From contig NZ_FNBD01000001.1 in assembly GCF_900102165.1 (NCBI RefSeq), positions 1 through 63,565 on the forward strand: a stretch of DNA of 63,565 nt, given 5' to 3'. Shown one piece after another: positions 52,716 through 61,518 of the stretch (position 1 is the stretch's first letter; every line of letters starts with the position of its first letter). Below the pieces are notes generated by a model. That model made no database searches and was not told the DNA's origin. It saw only the letters and a list, made by a program, of their open reading frames with translations. Origin of the DNA: Cellulophaga baltica. Lineage in GTDB: Bacteria > Bacteroidota > Bacteroidia > Flavobacteriales > Flavobacteriaceae. The position numbers and the translations under genes were made by a program.

Positions 52716-53677
52716 TGAAAAAATTTGATGTTGTTATTGTTGGTGGAGGCCCTATAGGAATAGCCTGTGGATTAGAAGCTAAAAAAAAAGGTCTTAGCTA
52801 TTTAATTATTGAGAAAGGCCCAATTGTAAACTCGCTCTTTCACTACCCTAGCAATATGCAATTTTTCTCTTCGTCAGAAAAATTAGAAATAGACGAAATT
52901 CCATTTATCAGTAAAGAACCAAAACCAAAAAGAGATGAAGCCTTAGAATATTACCGTAGAATTGTAACGAGCAATCACCTTAATATTCATCTTTTTGAAA
53001 AAGTCCAAAGTGTGATCAAATCTGATTCTACTTTTGAAATCACCACGAATAAAAAAAGCTACACTGCTACAAACGTTGTTATTGCCACAGGATTTTATGA
53101 TTTACCGAATACCCTAAATATTCCTGGGGAAGATTTGGAAAAAGTAAAACACTATTATGACAATCCCCATTACTATGCACAACAAAAAGTTGCCGTAATT
53201 GGCGCTAGTAACTCCGCCATAGATGCAGCTTTAGAATGCTACCGAAAAGGGGCTGAAGTAACCTTAATCATTAGAGGTTCTGAAGTTGGTCAGCGTGTAA
53301 AGTACTGGGTGCGTCCTGATATCATAAATAGAATTGAAGAAGGCAGTATAAAAGTATTCTACAACGCTACGCTAAAAGAAATAAAACATACGGAATTAGT
53401 CATTGACACCCCTGAGGGAGTTACTACTATTGAAAACGATTTTGTTCTAGCACTTACCGGTTACAAGCCTAATTTTGAATTTCTTGAACAGCTTGGTGTT
53501 TCATTATCCAATGATGAAAAAAGGTTGCCAAATTATGATCAAGAAACTATGGAAACCAATGTTCCTAATTTATTTTTAGCTGGCGTAATTTGCGGTGGTA
53601 TGGAAACCCATAAATGGTTCATAGAAAACTCTAGAATTCATGCAAAAATGATTATGGATACTATCTTAAAAAAATAA
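52715..53677 (+). CDS. ypdA: YpdA-family bacillithiol disulfide reductase-like flavoprotein
   Basis: The protein has 320 residues. The FAD motif DVVIVGGGPIGIACGLEAKK is followed by NSLFHYPSNMQFFSSSEKLEI, the NADPH motif VAVIGASNSAIDAALECYRKG and the C-terminal FAD segment VPNLFLAGVICGG. There is no CxxC redox pair, as expected for YpdA rather than thioredoxin reductase. In Firmicutes YpdA reduces bacillithiol disulfide; use of bacillithiol by this organism is inferred. It overlaps the rpe stop (TAATG). Confidence 0.92.
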   Translation: MKKFDVVIVGGGPIGIACGLEAKKKGLSYLIIEKGPIVNSLFHYPSNMQFFSSSEKLEIDEIPFISKEPKPKRDEALEYYRRIVTSNHLNIHLFEKVQSVIKSDSTFEITTNKKSYTATNVVIATGFYDLPNTLNIPGEDLEKVKHYYDNPHYYAQQKVAVIGASNSAIDAALECYRKGAEVTLIIRGSEVGQRVKYWVRPDIINRIEEGSIKVFYNATLKEIKHTELVIDTPEGVTTIENDFVLALTGYKPNFEFLEQLGVSLSNDEKRLPNYDQETMETNVPNLFLAGVICGGMETHKWFIENSRIHAKMIMDTILKK

Positions 53678-53798
53678 GAGCCCACTAACTAGTTGCGAAT
53701 CACGGAATTCAGGGAGCAACGTCTTAAAGAAAGGTAGTAATTTTATAGTCTATAAAAGTCGAAAATTTCATTTCGGTTTTTAATAGTAATTTTTAAAT

Positions 53799-55775
53799 AT
53801 GCATTTACAGAATTTCAGTTATACCCAAAAGACTTATCTATTATTTATCTATGTATACTTTTTATTTTCTGCGATAGGTTTATCTCAAGGAAAAGAGAAA
53901 GACAGCTCTAATACTGCTCCGATGGTATACTTCGGATGGTCACAAAGAACAACTCCTAAATCTCTTGAGCCTTACTACAAGGAATTAAAAACAGCCGAAT
54001 ATGGTGTACAACGGTTTTCTATTATAGACCAATTATTAGAATATCATATCCGAAAAACAAATACCGATTCTGTTGTACATTACGCTAACCTATATTTGAA
54101 GGAAGTAAATAACTGGAGCCAAACAGAAAAAATTAAAAAAAGATACTCTTCAAAAGCCAACTATTATTTAGGGAAAGGAAACCTAATGAATGGGCTATAT
54201 GACAACGCAATAAAATGGTTTTTAGAAGGTCTTAAGGAGGCTGAAGAAACTAATTTTACAGAATTCAAATACAAACATAAACTTGGACTCTCTAAAAGTT
54301 ACATCTCTCAAGGCAATACAGATAAAGCAATTGGCATTTTAGAAAAATCGCTTTCAGAATTTGCTCCTGAACACCCTTCTCTAAAAACACAAAATTATAT
54401 TTTACTAGGAAAAGCCTATCGTTTTAATGAAAATTATGAGCAAGCTAACGTGTATTGTAATGAAGCGGTAAAATTATCTAAATCCTTAGATGACGAAGAA
54501 GTATTACTTACGATTCGTTTAGAAATCGCAAAACTAAAAGAAGCTCAAGGCGATTTTGATGGGGCTTTTCCAGAATATGAAAAGACAAGAAATGAAGCCA
54601 AGGAAAAAGGCTTTGACGCCATTTACTTTGAAGGTTCTCTATTAGTAGCAAGACTATATTACAAACAAGGCTTTTATGACATAGCAGTATTGGGTTTAAC
54701 TACAGCATATATTAACGCTATAGATAGTGACAATCTACAATTTCAAAGAGAGTCTTTAATTCTACAATCACGCAGCTTTCAACAACAAGGAGATTTTGAA
54801 AATGCCTATGCTTCGATGACACAACTTTTTAGGGTGATCAACGAAATCAATACAAAACAACAACAAGCTATCATCAAGGAACTTGAGGTCCAATATGAAA
54901 CCTTAGAAAAAGAAAAGGAAATAAATAGTCTAGAGGAAGACAAGCTTTTAAAAGAGGCGCAATTAAGCAGACAGAAAACTATTAAGAATGCTTTTCTAAT
55001 TGGTTTCTTAATTATTTTAATTCCTATTATAGCCTTACTATTTGTATACTACCAGAAATTACAAACCCAAAGTGAACTTTCCAAAAAACAAGAAGAAATA
55101 AATACTCAGAAGGTAAAATCCTTAATCCAGGAACAAGAATTAAATCTAATAAAAGCTTCTATTGAAGGGCAAGATGAAGAGCGCAAACGTATTGCGCAAG
55201 AACTACATGACAGTATCGGCGGCAACCTTGCTGGAATAAAGCTGCAGCTCTCTAGTCTAGCTAAAGGTTCTGAAGCTTTAAAAACGATTAATAATCAAAT
55301 AGATGAAACGTATCAATTAGTGCGAGACATATCTCACACACTAATTCCTAAAAAATTTCAACAAAACGCATTTACAGATTTGGTCCAACAATTTGCAAAT
55401 TCAATTTCTAAGACCAATGCTGTTCAAGTAGCTTTTTATCCTCATCCCAAAGAAACTATTAATAACATTGATGAAAAAATACAGGTAGAGTTATTTAAAA
55501 TTCTTCAAGAATTAATGACCAACACCCTAAAGCATGCGAAAGCAAAAAATGTAGATATTCATTTAAATCTTATAGGAGACGAACTATCTTTACTCTTTGA
55601 GGATAATGGAATAGGATTTAATACGTTAGAAAAAGAAACTGGTATTGGTTTAAAGAACATTACAAGTAGAATTCAAAAACTAAAAGGAACCTTGCATATT
55701 GATTCTTCTGAAAATAGAGGAACTGTTATCGCCATAGAAATTCCTGATTTAAAAAAAACAGTACATGAACTATAA
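53799..55775 (+). CDS. TPR-containing sensor histidine kinase, NarX/DesK type
   Basis: The protein has 658 residues. An N-terminal membrane or signal segment (TYLLFIYVYFLFSAIGLSQG) precedes tetratricopeptide repeats (KANYYLGKGNLMNGLYDNAI, NYILLGKAYRFNENYEQANV). A membrane helix lies at about residues 402-422 (LIGFLIILIPIIALLFVYYQ), then a coiled coil. The HisKA_3 box is DEERKRIAQELHDSIGGNLAG with His470, and the ATPase has LQELMTNTLKHAKAKN, LLFEDNGIGFN and GTGL-like IGLKNITSRI. The stop lies inside the start of its response regulator gene (11-base overlap). Confidence 0.94.
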   Translation: MHLQNFSYTQKTYLLFIYVYFLFSAIGLSQGKEKDSSNTAPMVYFGWSQRTTPKSLEPYYKELKTAEYGVQRFSIIDQLLEYHIRKTNTDSVVHYANLYLKEVNNWSQTEKIKKRYSSKANYYLGKGNLMNGLYDNAIKWFLEGLKEAEETNFTEFKYKHKLGLSKSYISQGNTDKAIGILEKSLSEFAPEHPSLKTQNYILLGKAYRFNENYEQANVYCNEAVKLSKSLDDEEVLLTIRLEIAKLKEAQGDFDGAFPEYEKTRNEAKEKGFDAIYFEGSLLVARLYYKQGFYDIAVLGLTTAYINAIDSDNLQFQRESLILQSRSFQQQGDFENAYASMTQLFRVINEINTKQQQAIIKELEVQYETLEKEKEINSLEEDKLLKEAQLSRQKTIKNAFLIGFLIILIPIIALLFVYYQKLQTQSELSKKQEEINTQKVKSLIQEQELNLIKASIEGQDEERKRIAQELHDSIGGNLAGIKLQLSSLAKGSEALKTINNQIDETYQLVRDISHTLIPKKFQQNAFTDLVQQFANSISKTNAVQVAFYPHPKETINNIDEKIQVELFKILQELMTNTLKHAKAKNVDIHLNLIGDELSLLFEDNGIGFNTLEKETGIGLKNITSRIQKLKGTLHIDSSENRGTVIAIEIPDLKKTVHEL

Positions 55776-56409
55776 TCTTATAATTGCCGACGATCATAAA
55801 ATGTTCATTGATGGCCTTATCAGTATTCTTAATGATGCTCCAGAATTTTCTGTGATTCTTACTGCAAAAAACGGTGCACAAGTTGAAAAATATTTGAGTA
55901 TAAACGGTGCTGATAATATTCATCTATTAATTACAGATTTAACGATGCCAGAAATGGATGGAATTGAGTTAAACAAGATCGTTAAAAGCAAATACCCTTC
56001 TTTAAAAACGCTTGTAGTAAGTATGCATATTGATGGGATGATGATAGACAAACTCATCAAAAATAATGTAGATGGCTATGTTCCTAAAAATGCAGAAAAA
56101 GAGGAATTACTAACTGCAATACGTAGTATTATTAAAGGCGATAAATATTTCTCTCCAGAAATAAAGAAAGCCTATACCGATGCGATGTTCGAAAATAAAA
56201 AAATGGAAGAAATTTCATTGACGGATCGTGAGAAAGAAGTACTGAAACTTATTGCCGAAGAAAATACTACTCAAGAAATTGCCGATAAATTATTTCTAAG
56301 CAAGCATACGATAGAAAGTTATCGAAAGAACTTAATCTCCAAATTAAACGTAAAAAACCTAGCCGGTTTAACCAAGCATGCTTTAAAAATGGGACTTTTA
56401 GATGCATAA
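55765..56409 (+). CDS. NarL/FixJ-family response regulator
   Basis: The protein has 214 residues. The receiver domain has IADDHKMFIDGL, the phosphoacceptor Asp58 in LLITDLTMPEMDGIEL, Ser in VVSMHIDG and Lys in GYVPKNAEKEEL. The LuxR-type helix-turn-helix is LTDREKEVLKLIAEENTTQE with KLFLSKHTIESYRKNLISKL. It is translated coupled to the kinase. The palindromes at 56455-56493 downstream could be its binding sites. Confidence 0.95.
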   Translation: MNYNLIIADDHKMFIDGLISILNDAPEFSVILTAKNGAQVEKYLSINGADNIHLLITDLTMPEMDGIELNKIVKSKYPSLKTLVVSMHIDGMMIDKLIKNNVDGYVPKNAEKEELLTAIRSIIKGDKYFSPEIKKAYTDAMFENKKMEEISLTDREKEVLKLIAEENTTQEIADKLFLSKHTIESYRKNLISKLNVKNLAGLTKHALKMGLLDA

Positions 56410-56454
56410 CATCTAATTAAATAACAGCAGCTCTTAAGCCAATAATCTAGCCAT

Positions 56455-56493
56455 CCCTGAAAACAGGGGGTGCCAATTTCACTTTTTTAAGTG
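56455..56493. promoter_or_regulatory. Two palindromes upstream of a lipoprotein gene
   Basis: CCCTGAAAACAGGG (56455-56468) and CACTTTTTTAAGTG (56480-56493) are both 5-base-arm, 4-base-loop palindromes, starting 25 bases apart. They lie between the NarL-type regulator gene and the lipoprotein gene at 56549. Neither carries a terminator-like T-run on the plus strand. They may be operators; this is inference. Confidence 0.4.
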
Positions 56494-56548
56494 TAAAAAA
56501 GATAGTGCAATCGCTTGACCTTTGTATTGAACAAACAACAATACAATT

Positions 56549-56962
56549 ATGAAGCATTCTATTATTTTAATCGCACTTACTACTTTATTTATCTCTTGCT
56601 CTAACGATAAGAAAACTACAGAAACGTCAAAGCAAGCGTCTATTATCAAATCAGATTTACTGTTAACTAACAGCGCCGTAAAACCATTCTCAGGTCAGAA
56701 TAATACAGATACCCTTACCATTTTAATAAACGGAAAATCCCTTTTACAAAGTACCGCTACTATAAAAGTAACCAATGACAAAGGTGAAGAATTACTTTGC
56801 GATACACTTGCTACTACACGCTTATTAAATCCAGAATACAGAACAGCAAACTCCGCTTTAAAAGATGCTCAAATTAGAGAAACGGTTTCTAATCTATTTA
56901 CCACAGATGAGTATCTAAAATATTTTAAGCAGAAAGAAATAGCTAGCAATCAAATTAAGTAA
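56549..56962 (+). CDS. Lipoprotein of unknown function
   Basis: The protein has 137 residues. The signal MKHSIILIALTTLFISCSND has a lipobox ending in Cys. The mature part is short, with NTDTLTILINGKSLLQSTATIKVTN-type beta segments and a helical end (YRTANSALKDAQIRETVSNLF). I do not recognise a family. It follows a palindromic region behind the NarL-type regulator and precedes a membrane zinc-ribbon gene after 21 bases. Confidence 0.8.
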   Translation: MKHSIILIALTTLFISCSNDKKTTETSKQASIIKSDLLLTNSAVKPFSGQNNTDTLTILINGKSLLQSTATIKVTNDKGEELLCDTLATTRLLNPEYRTANSALKDAQIRETVSNLFTTDEYLKYFKQKEIASNQIK

Positions 56963-56983
56963 ATAACTTCTTATTTATTCATC

Positions 56984-57589
56984 ATGATAATTTACGGTAC
57001 CCGTTCTGCACATTTACATTCCGTTCAAAAGACAACGCCTATTTGTCCTAATTGCGAAGAAAAAGGATCTTTACTCATCAGTGTATATAGAAAGCACGCA
57101 CACATTTTTTGGATTCCGATTTTCCCATTAGGGAAGTCTGGAGCTTCGCATTGCAAAAATTGCAAGCAGGCCTTACGTTCTAGTGAGATGCCAGAGCATT
57201 TAAAACACGAATATCAAAAAATAAAAAAGGAAGTAAAAGGTCCCATTTGGCAATTCTCTGGAATGTTTATAGCACTTTTCGTTCTAGTTTTTGCTGGCTT
57301 TGCTAGTCAGAATAATAAGAAATTAGAACAAGAATATCTAAACCAACCCATGGCAGGAGACATTTACGAATATAGAGTTGCTAACAAGCAATTTTCTACC
57401 ATGAAGGTCATAGAAGTAGATACAGATAGCGTCTTTATTGCTTTAAACGATTTTGAAATCAGCAAAGCTTCACGCATTTATAAAATAGATAAACCTGAGA
57501 ATTACCCAGATGTAGTCTATGGCTTTTCTAAGCAAGAAATTACCGCCATGTATTCTAGCGGTAAAATCTTTGATATAAATAGAGAGTAA
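56984..57589 (+). CDS. Membrane protein with N-terminal zinc ribbon
   Basis: The protein has 201 residues. Two CxxC pairs (PICPNCEEKG at about residue 21 and SHCKNCKQAL at about residue 57) form a zinc ribbon on the cytoplasmic side, with KHAHIFWIPIFPLGKSG between them. One membrane helix (about residues 90-107, GMFIALFVLVFAGFAS) leads to an outer domain (MKVIEVDTDSVFIALNDFEI). The family resembles zinc-ribbon proteins common in Bacteroidota; the function is unknown. Confidence 0.82.
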   Translation: MIIYGTRSAHLHSVQKTTPICPNCEEKGSLLISVYRKHAHIFWIPIFPLGKSGASHCKNCKQALRSSEMPEHLKHEYQKIKKEVKGPIWQFSGMFIALFVLVFAGFASQNNKKLEQEYLNQPMAGDIYEYRVANKQFSTMKVIEVDTDSVFIALNDFEISKASRIYKIDKPENYPDVVYGFSKQEITAMYSSGKIFDINRE

Positions 57590-57595
57590 CCACTT

Positions 57596-59986
57596 CTACT
57601 TTAAGATATCTAGTAAAGTAGTGGCTATGCTGTCTAAAGCCGTTGAGTCTGTTTTTATGGCAGCCGGAACAATACCTTGTAAAGAATCTATAGGCACCGG
57701 AAGCTGTGATAATATTTTTAAGGAATCTTGAATTCTAAGATTCTGTAAGTACAAAGTATCTGCTTTTGCAAATTCAAAAGCCTCTTTAGCATTCATTTCT
57801 AAATATGGCGGACAAGGAAAATGATCAAAATCATACTTAAAATTAGTAAGTATAGGCCTTTTCCAAGTACTCAAATCTCTAAAGACAGAAGCTACCATTG
57901 GTAAAGCAGTATTGGAACCAGACCCCATTCTGGTTGTTGAAAATTGCACTCGCTTATCATAAGTACCAACCCAAGCACCTATAACAAGTTCTGGCGATGC
58001 ACCTATAAACCAGCCATCACCATTATTTTGTGTAGTTCCCGTTTTACCAATTAAGTTATACGGAATACCGTAGCCCGTTAAGCGCAAACCTGTACCGTGT
58101 TGCACTACCCCCTCCATCATTTTTTGAAGTTGTTTCACATGTGTATAGCCTGCTACGCGCTCTTGATACATTGGTTTAGCTTCATATATAACAACACCTT
58201 CTTCATTAATTATTCGTTCTATAGCATACGGTTTAATTCTATTACCTCCGTTAGAAATACTTGCATAAGCAGTAACCATTTCTAAAAGACTAATGTCTGC
58301 GGTACCCAATACAATAGAAGGCACTTCTGGAAGTCTCGTTTCAATACCCATCTTTTTAGCCTGCTCAATAACACGGTTAACCCCTGCTTTTAGCTGTATG
58401 TTTACAGAAACGGTATTTACAGAATTTGCCAATGCTCCATGCATACTATAACTACCGCCATAGCCTCCAGAAGCGTTTCTAGGCTGCCAATCTTCATATT
58501 CAGCGTAGGTTACCAAATTATTGTTATAGTAGCTACAAACATCCTGGCCTGACTCTAGAGCTGCTAAATAAGTAATAGGTTTAAACGTAGAACCAACTTG
58601 GCGCGGAGTACGGATATTATCCGTCTGACTAAAACCATAGTCAATACCACCAACATAGCCCATAATTCTACCTGAAGTACTACTCATAACGAATAAACTC
58701 GCATGCAATCTGTTGATACTTTTCGCTATAGAATCTTCTAGAGACATCATCTTCTCTTCGTAGCCTTTACCTACTTCCCAATAGTTTCGTTTTTTCTTTT
58801 TAGTGATAAAAGATGAGATTTCTTCTTCGCTCTTCCCTTCTGCTTTTAATCTTTTTACTTCTTTAGTTTCAGCTGTAATTTGTTGAAGTAAGGCTTCCTT
58901 ACCTCCTTCTATAGTGGCAGTATCCCAATATTGATCCATCAATTTTTGCAAGCTTTCAATTTGACGGTTCAATGCTTTTTCTGCATATTCCTGAATGCTT
59001 GTATTTAAAGTCGTATAAACACTTAAACCATCTGCCTCCAGATCATAAATATGGCCATCTTCTGCAGGATTTTCTGCGGCCCACGCAGCAAATTCTTCCG
59101 CTACGACATCTTTAAAATAAGAAGAGAAAGAAGATGTTTTTTTAGGCAATTGATAATCTAAAACCAAGGGCTTTTTAGCAGCTTCTTTTTCTGCCTCAGT
59201 GATATAGCCATATTTTGCCATTTGGCTTAACACAACATTTCTACGATTGGTTGCTCTTTCAGGATTTATTCTAGGATTGTAGTAAGATGGTGCTTTTAAT
59301 ACCCCCACTAAAGTAGCACATTCCTCTAAACTAAGTTTCTCCGGAGGTTTATTAAAAAAACGATACGCCGCTTTTTCAATTCCATATATATTCTCTCCAA
59401 AAGAAACGGTATTAAAATACAGTAATAATATTTCATCTTTACTGTAAATGCTTTCCAAGCGTCTAGCAATAAATAGCTCTCTAATTTTATTAATAGGGGT
59501 AGAAAGAAAAAACTGCTTTTGTCTCCCGAATATATTTTTAGCTACCTGCTGCGTAACCGTACTCCCACCACCTGCATTCTGCCCAAGTACTATTGACTTT
59601 ACAAACACACGACCATAACTTTTATAATCTATCCCGCCATGCGTGTAAAAACGACTATCTTCTGTTGCAACCAAAGCTTCTTTTAAATGCTTAGAAATTT
59701 GAGTGCTATCTGCGTTAGATCTATTTTGAAGAAAGTAGTATCCTATGGGTTCATTATTGGAAGCATAAATTGTAGACGTCACTGGATTTTCTAATTGCCT
59801 CAGATACTCCTTCGTTGGTAATTTGCCGAAGGCTCCAAAATATACTAAAAGCAAGAATACCAATCCGAATAGAAAGCCTAGTCCTATTAGATAAAAAAAA
59901 CTTTTAAAAGGATGTTTACGCGCAAACTTGAATACTGTTTTAGCTTTAGTAACTATTGTGTTTTTCAAGGTTGTAATTTTTTCCAT
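57596..59986 (-). CDS. Class A penicillin-binding protein 1A
   Basis: The protein has 796 residues from ATG 59986; GTG 60007 would add seven. A cytoplasmic basic segment and one membrane helix (FYLIGLGFLFGLVFLLLVYF) precede the glycosyltransferase (GT51) domain with ALVATEDSRFYTHGGIDYKS, GGGSTVTQQVAKNIFGRQK and ESIYSKDEILLLYFNTVSFG. The transpeptidase has GSTFKPITYLAALESG (SxxK), SVN in ANSVNTVSVNIQLKAG and GKTGTTQNNGDGWFIG (KTG). It polymerises and cross-links peptidoglycan. It is convergent with the zinc-ribbon gene, six bases apart. Confidence 0.97.
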   Translation of the reverse strand: MEKITTLKNTIVTKAKTVFKFARKHPFKSFFYLIGLGFLFGLVFLLLVYFGAFGKLPTKEYLRQLENPVTSTIYASNNEPIGYYFLQNRSNADSTQISKHLKEALVATEDSRFYTHGGIDYKSYGRVFVKSIVLGQNAGGGSTVTQQVAKNIFGRQKQFFLSTPINKIRELFIARRLESIYSKDEILLLYFNTVSFGENIYGIEKAAYRFFNKPPEKLSLEECATLVGVLKAPSYYNPRINPERATNRRNVVLSQMAKYGYITEAEKEAAKKPLVLDYQLPKKTSSFSSYFKDVVAEEFAAWAAENPAEDGHIYDLEADGLSVYTTLNTSIQEYAEKALNRQIESLQKLMDQYWDTATIEGGKEALLQQITAETKEVKRLKAEGKSEEEISSFITKKKKRNYWEVGKGYEEKMMSLEDSIAKSINRLHASLFVMSSTSGRIMGYVGGIDYGFSQTDNIRTPRQVGSTFKPITYLAALESGQDVCSYYNNNLVTYAEYEDWQPRNASGGYGGSYSMHGALANSVNTVSVNIQLKAGVNRVIEQAKKMGIETRLPEVPSIVLGTADISLLEMVTAYASISNGGNRIKPYAIERIINEEGVVIYEAKPMYQERVAGYTHVKQLQKMMEGVVQHGTGLRLTGYGIPYNLIGKTGTTQNNGDGWFIGASPELVIGAWVGTYDKRVQFSTTRMGSGSNTALPMVASVFRDLSTWKRPILTNFKYDFDHFPCPPYLEMNAKEAFEFAKADTLYLQNLRIQDSLKILSQLPVPIDSLQGIVPAAIKTDSTALDSIATTLLDILK

Positions 59987-60153
59987 AAGCCTTATTAGCT
60001 GCCACACTAAAAAAATTGAGCGCGCAAAATTAACTATTTTTAGATACCAACAAACAAATAGTATAAAATACTATTATTCATATGCTTAGGGCATTTAAAA
60101 TAATGATGGAATTTACAAAAATTGTCTTAACAAAAGTTCTTTACCTAAAAAAA

Positions 60154-60178
60154 AACCATTGTTTAAGCAACAATGGTT
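60154..60178 (-). terminator. Hairpin with T-run on the minus strand in a gene-free stretch
   Basis: AACCATTGTT (60154-60163) pairs with AACAATGGTT (60169-60178) around a 5-base loop. On the minus strand it is followed by a run of Ts, so it probably ends the transcript of the gene at 60356-60859, leaving a 3' tail of about 180 bases. The rest of the 59987-60355 gap shows no convincing frame on either strand. Confidence 0.65.
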
Positions 60179-60355
60179 TTAGTGAATAACAAATTAAAAA
60201 ACGTACGCTGATTATAAGTAGAATTTACTCCACTTAAAACTACCATCAAGATAGAATACCTATCTAAGCTAATTCTTCAAACTTCCGCTGAAGAGTATTA
60301 AGGTTTTTATTAAAAAAATTATAGGCGTACTAAGAAGTTAGAAACAATAAACAGG

Positions 60356-60859
60356 TTAAGCAACTTGCTTCGCCTTTTCGTCTACTGTAAGGAACTCATT
60401 GATCAGTGATTTCCATTTCTCAATTCTTTTAACCTCAAAATCTTCTGAATAGTTAAGCGTTTCATCATAAAAATTAAGTTCAAAAGGCTGACCCGATTTC
60501 AACGTTATTTTCAAATCCAGTTTTTCTAAATGCGAATCTTTTTTATTTTTTACTTTAAAAAATTTTCTTTGCTCTAAGATCATACAATCTTTTATAGAAG
60601 AAATGGCTACAACACGCTCATAAATTTCATTTTCTGAGAATTTTAAGAACACTATTTTTTGTTCTTTTTCATCAATTCCAATATAGGAATTTCCCCAAAG
60701 TTCACTTTGAGAGATTGTTAATTTATTTTTTGTGCTTAATGCTTTTGCTGCTTCTTTAACTTTTTTAGAGGCAGACTTTCCTGACATGTTAAATAAAAAG
60801 AAGGGTATAAAAATTATGCCTACTAAAACGAGACATATGGTCATAAATGAAGTATCCAT
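60356..60859 (-). CDS. Hypothetical protein with N-terminal membrane anchor
   Basis: The protein has 167 residues. One membrane helix (TICLVLVGIIFIPFFLFNM) is followed by a soluble domain with KLTISQSELWGNSYIGID, KIVFLKFSENEIYERVVAIS, LDLKITLKSGQPFELNFYD and a helical end IEKWKSLINEFL. The beta pattern looks like a PH-like domain, an impression only. I do not recognise a named family. Confidence 0.78.
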   Translation of the reverse strand: MDTSFMTICLVLVGIIFIPFFLFNMSGKSASKKVKEAAKALSTKNKLTISQSELWGNSYIGIDEKEQKIVFLKFSENEIYERVVAISSIKDCMILEQRKFFKVKNKKDSHLEKLDLKITLKSGQPFELNFYDETLNYSEDFEVKRIEKWKSLINEFLTVDEKAKQVA

Positions 60860-60999
60860 ACTATTTTTTGTTTTTAAAATGATGATAGAAAAGAGCTCTT
60901 AAACCATTGTATATGTTCTTCAATACAGTTTAATTTAATGCCCTCATAAAATACCAGCAACAACTCTCGTGGTGCTAGTCCGTAAAAATCATTTAAAAA

Positions 61000-61368
61000 C
61001 TAAGGAAAGGAATGAAAATGATAAGCAATCTGATGCGTATCAAAATTAAGATCTATAAAACCGCCAGAAGAAATATATAATAAAGCGATTTGATTTTTGC
61101 AAATACATAAATTCTCTAATGGATTGAAAGAAGAGCCAATATGTAAATTTACCGTGCTATCTGGATTGGAAGAAGTCGTATTTTCCCAAAGAACATTTAG
61201 TGCATCTACATTGATCGTAAACCTATCTTGCACGGCAGTTTGATCAAGAATAACAGCCACATCTAAATTGTCATGCTTCGCCTCGATTTTAACAGCCGCA
61301 TAAGACCCTTGAAAACTGCTACATAACAGTAGAAATAATAAACTTCTAAACCACAACATCTTGCGCAT
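61000..61368 (-). CDS. Small secreted protein of unknown function
   Basis: The protein has 122 residues with signal MLWFRSLLFLLLCSSFQGSYA, which may start at ATG 61368 or at the inner ATG at 61359. The mature part has alternating strands (KHDNLDVAVILDQTAVQD, STVNLHIGSSFNPLENLC) and a CIC pair. I do not recognise it. A full promoter upstream supports it as a real gene. Confidence 0.7.
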   Translation of the reverse strand: MRKMLWFRSLLFLLLCSSFQGSYAAVKIEAKHDNLDVAVILDQTAVQDRFTINVDALNVLWENTTSSNPDSTVNLHIGSSFNPLENLCICKNQIALLYISSGGFIDLNFDTHQIAYHFHSFP

Positions 61369-61402
61369 CTAAAAAGATAAATTTAATGTATTTACAAGAG
61401 TA

Positions 61403-61430
61403 CAAAGGTACATTAATATTTCATCCACAA
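61403..61430 (-). promoter_or_regulatory. Promoter of the small secreted protein gene
   Basis: On the minus strand TTG (61430-61428), 17 bases, then TACCTTTG (61410-61403): an exact match to the flavobacterial consensus, 35 bases before ATG 61368. Confidence 0.65.
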
Positions 61431-61518
61431 TATTTTTTATAATTCCTTTAACGCAACAATTATTCATCTAATTTTACGCGATTTTTTAAAAAAGATATTA
61501 TTTTAATTCCTATATTAA

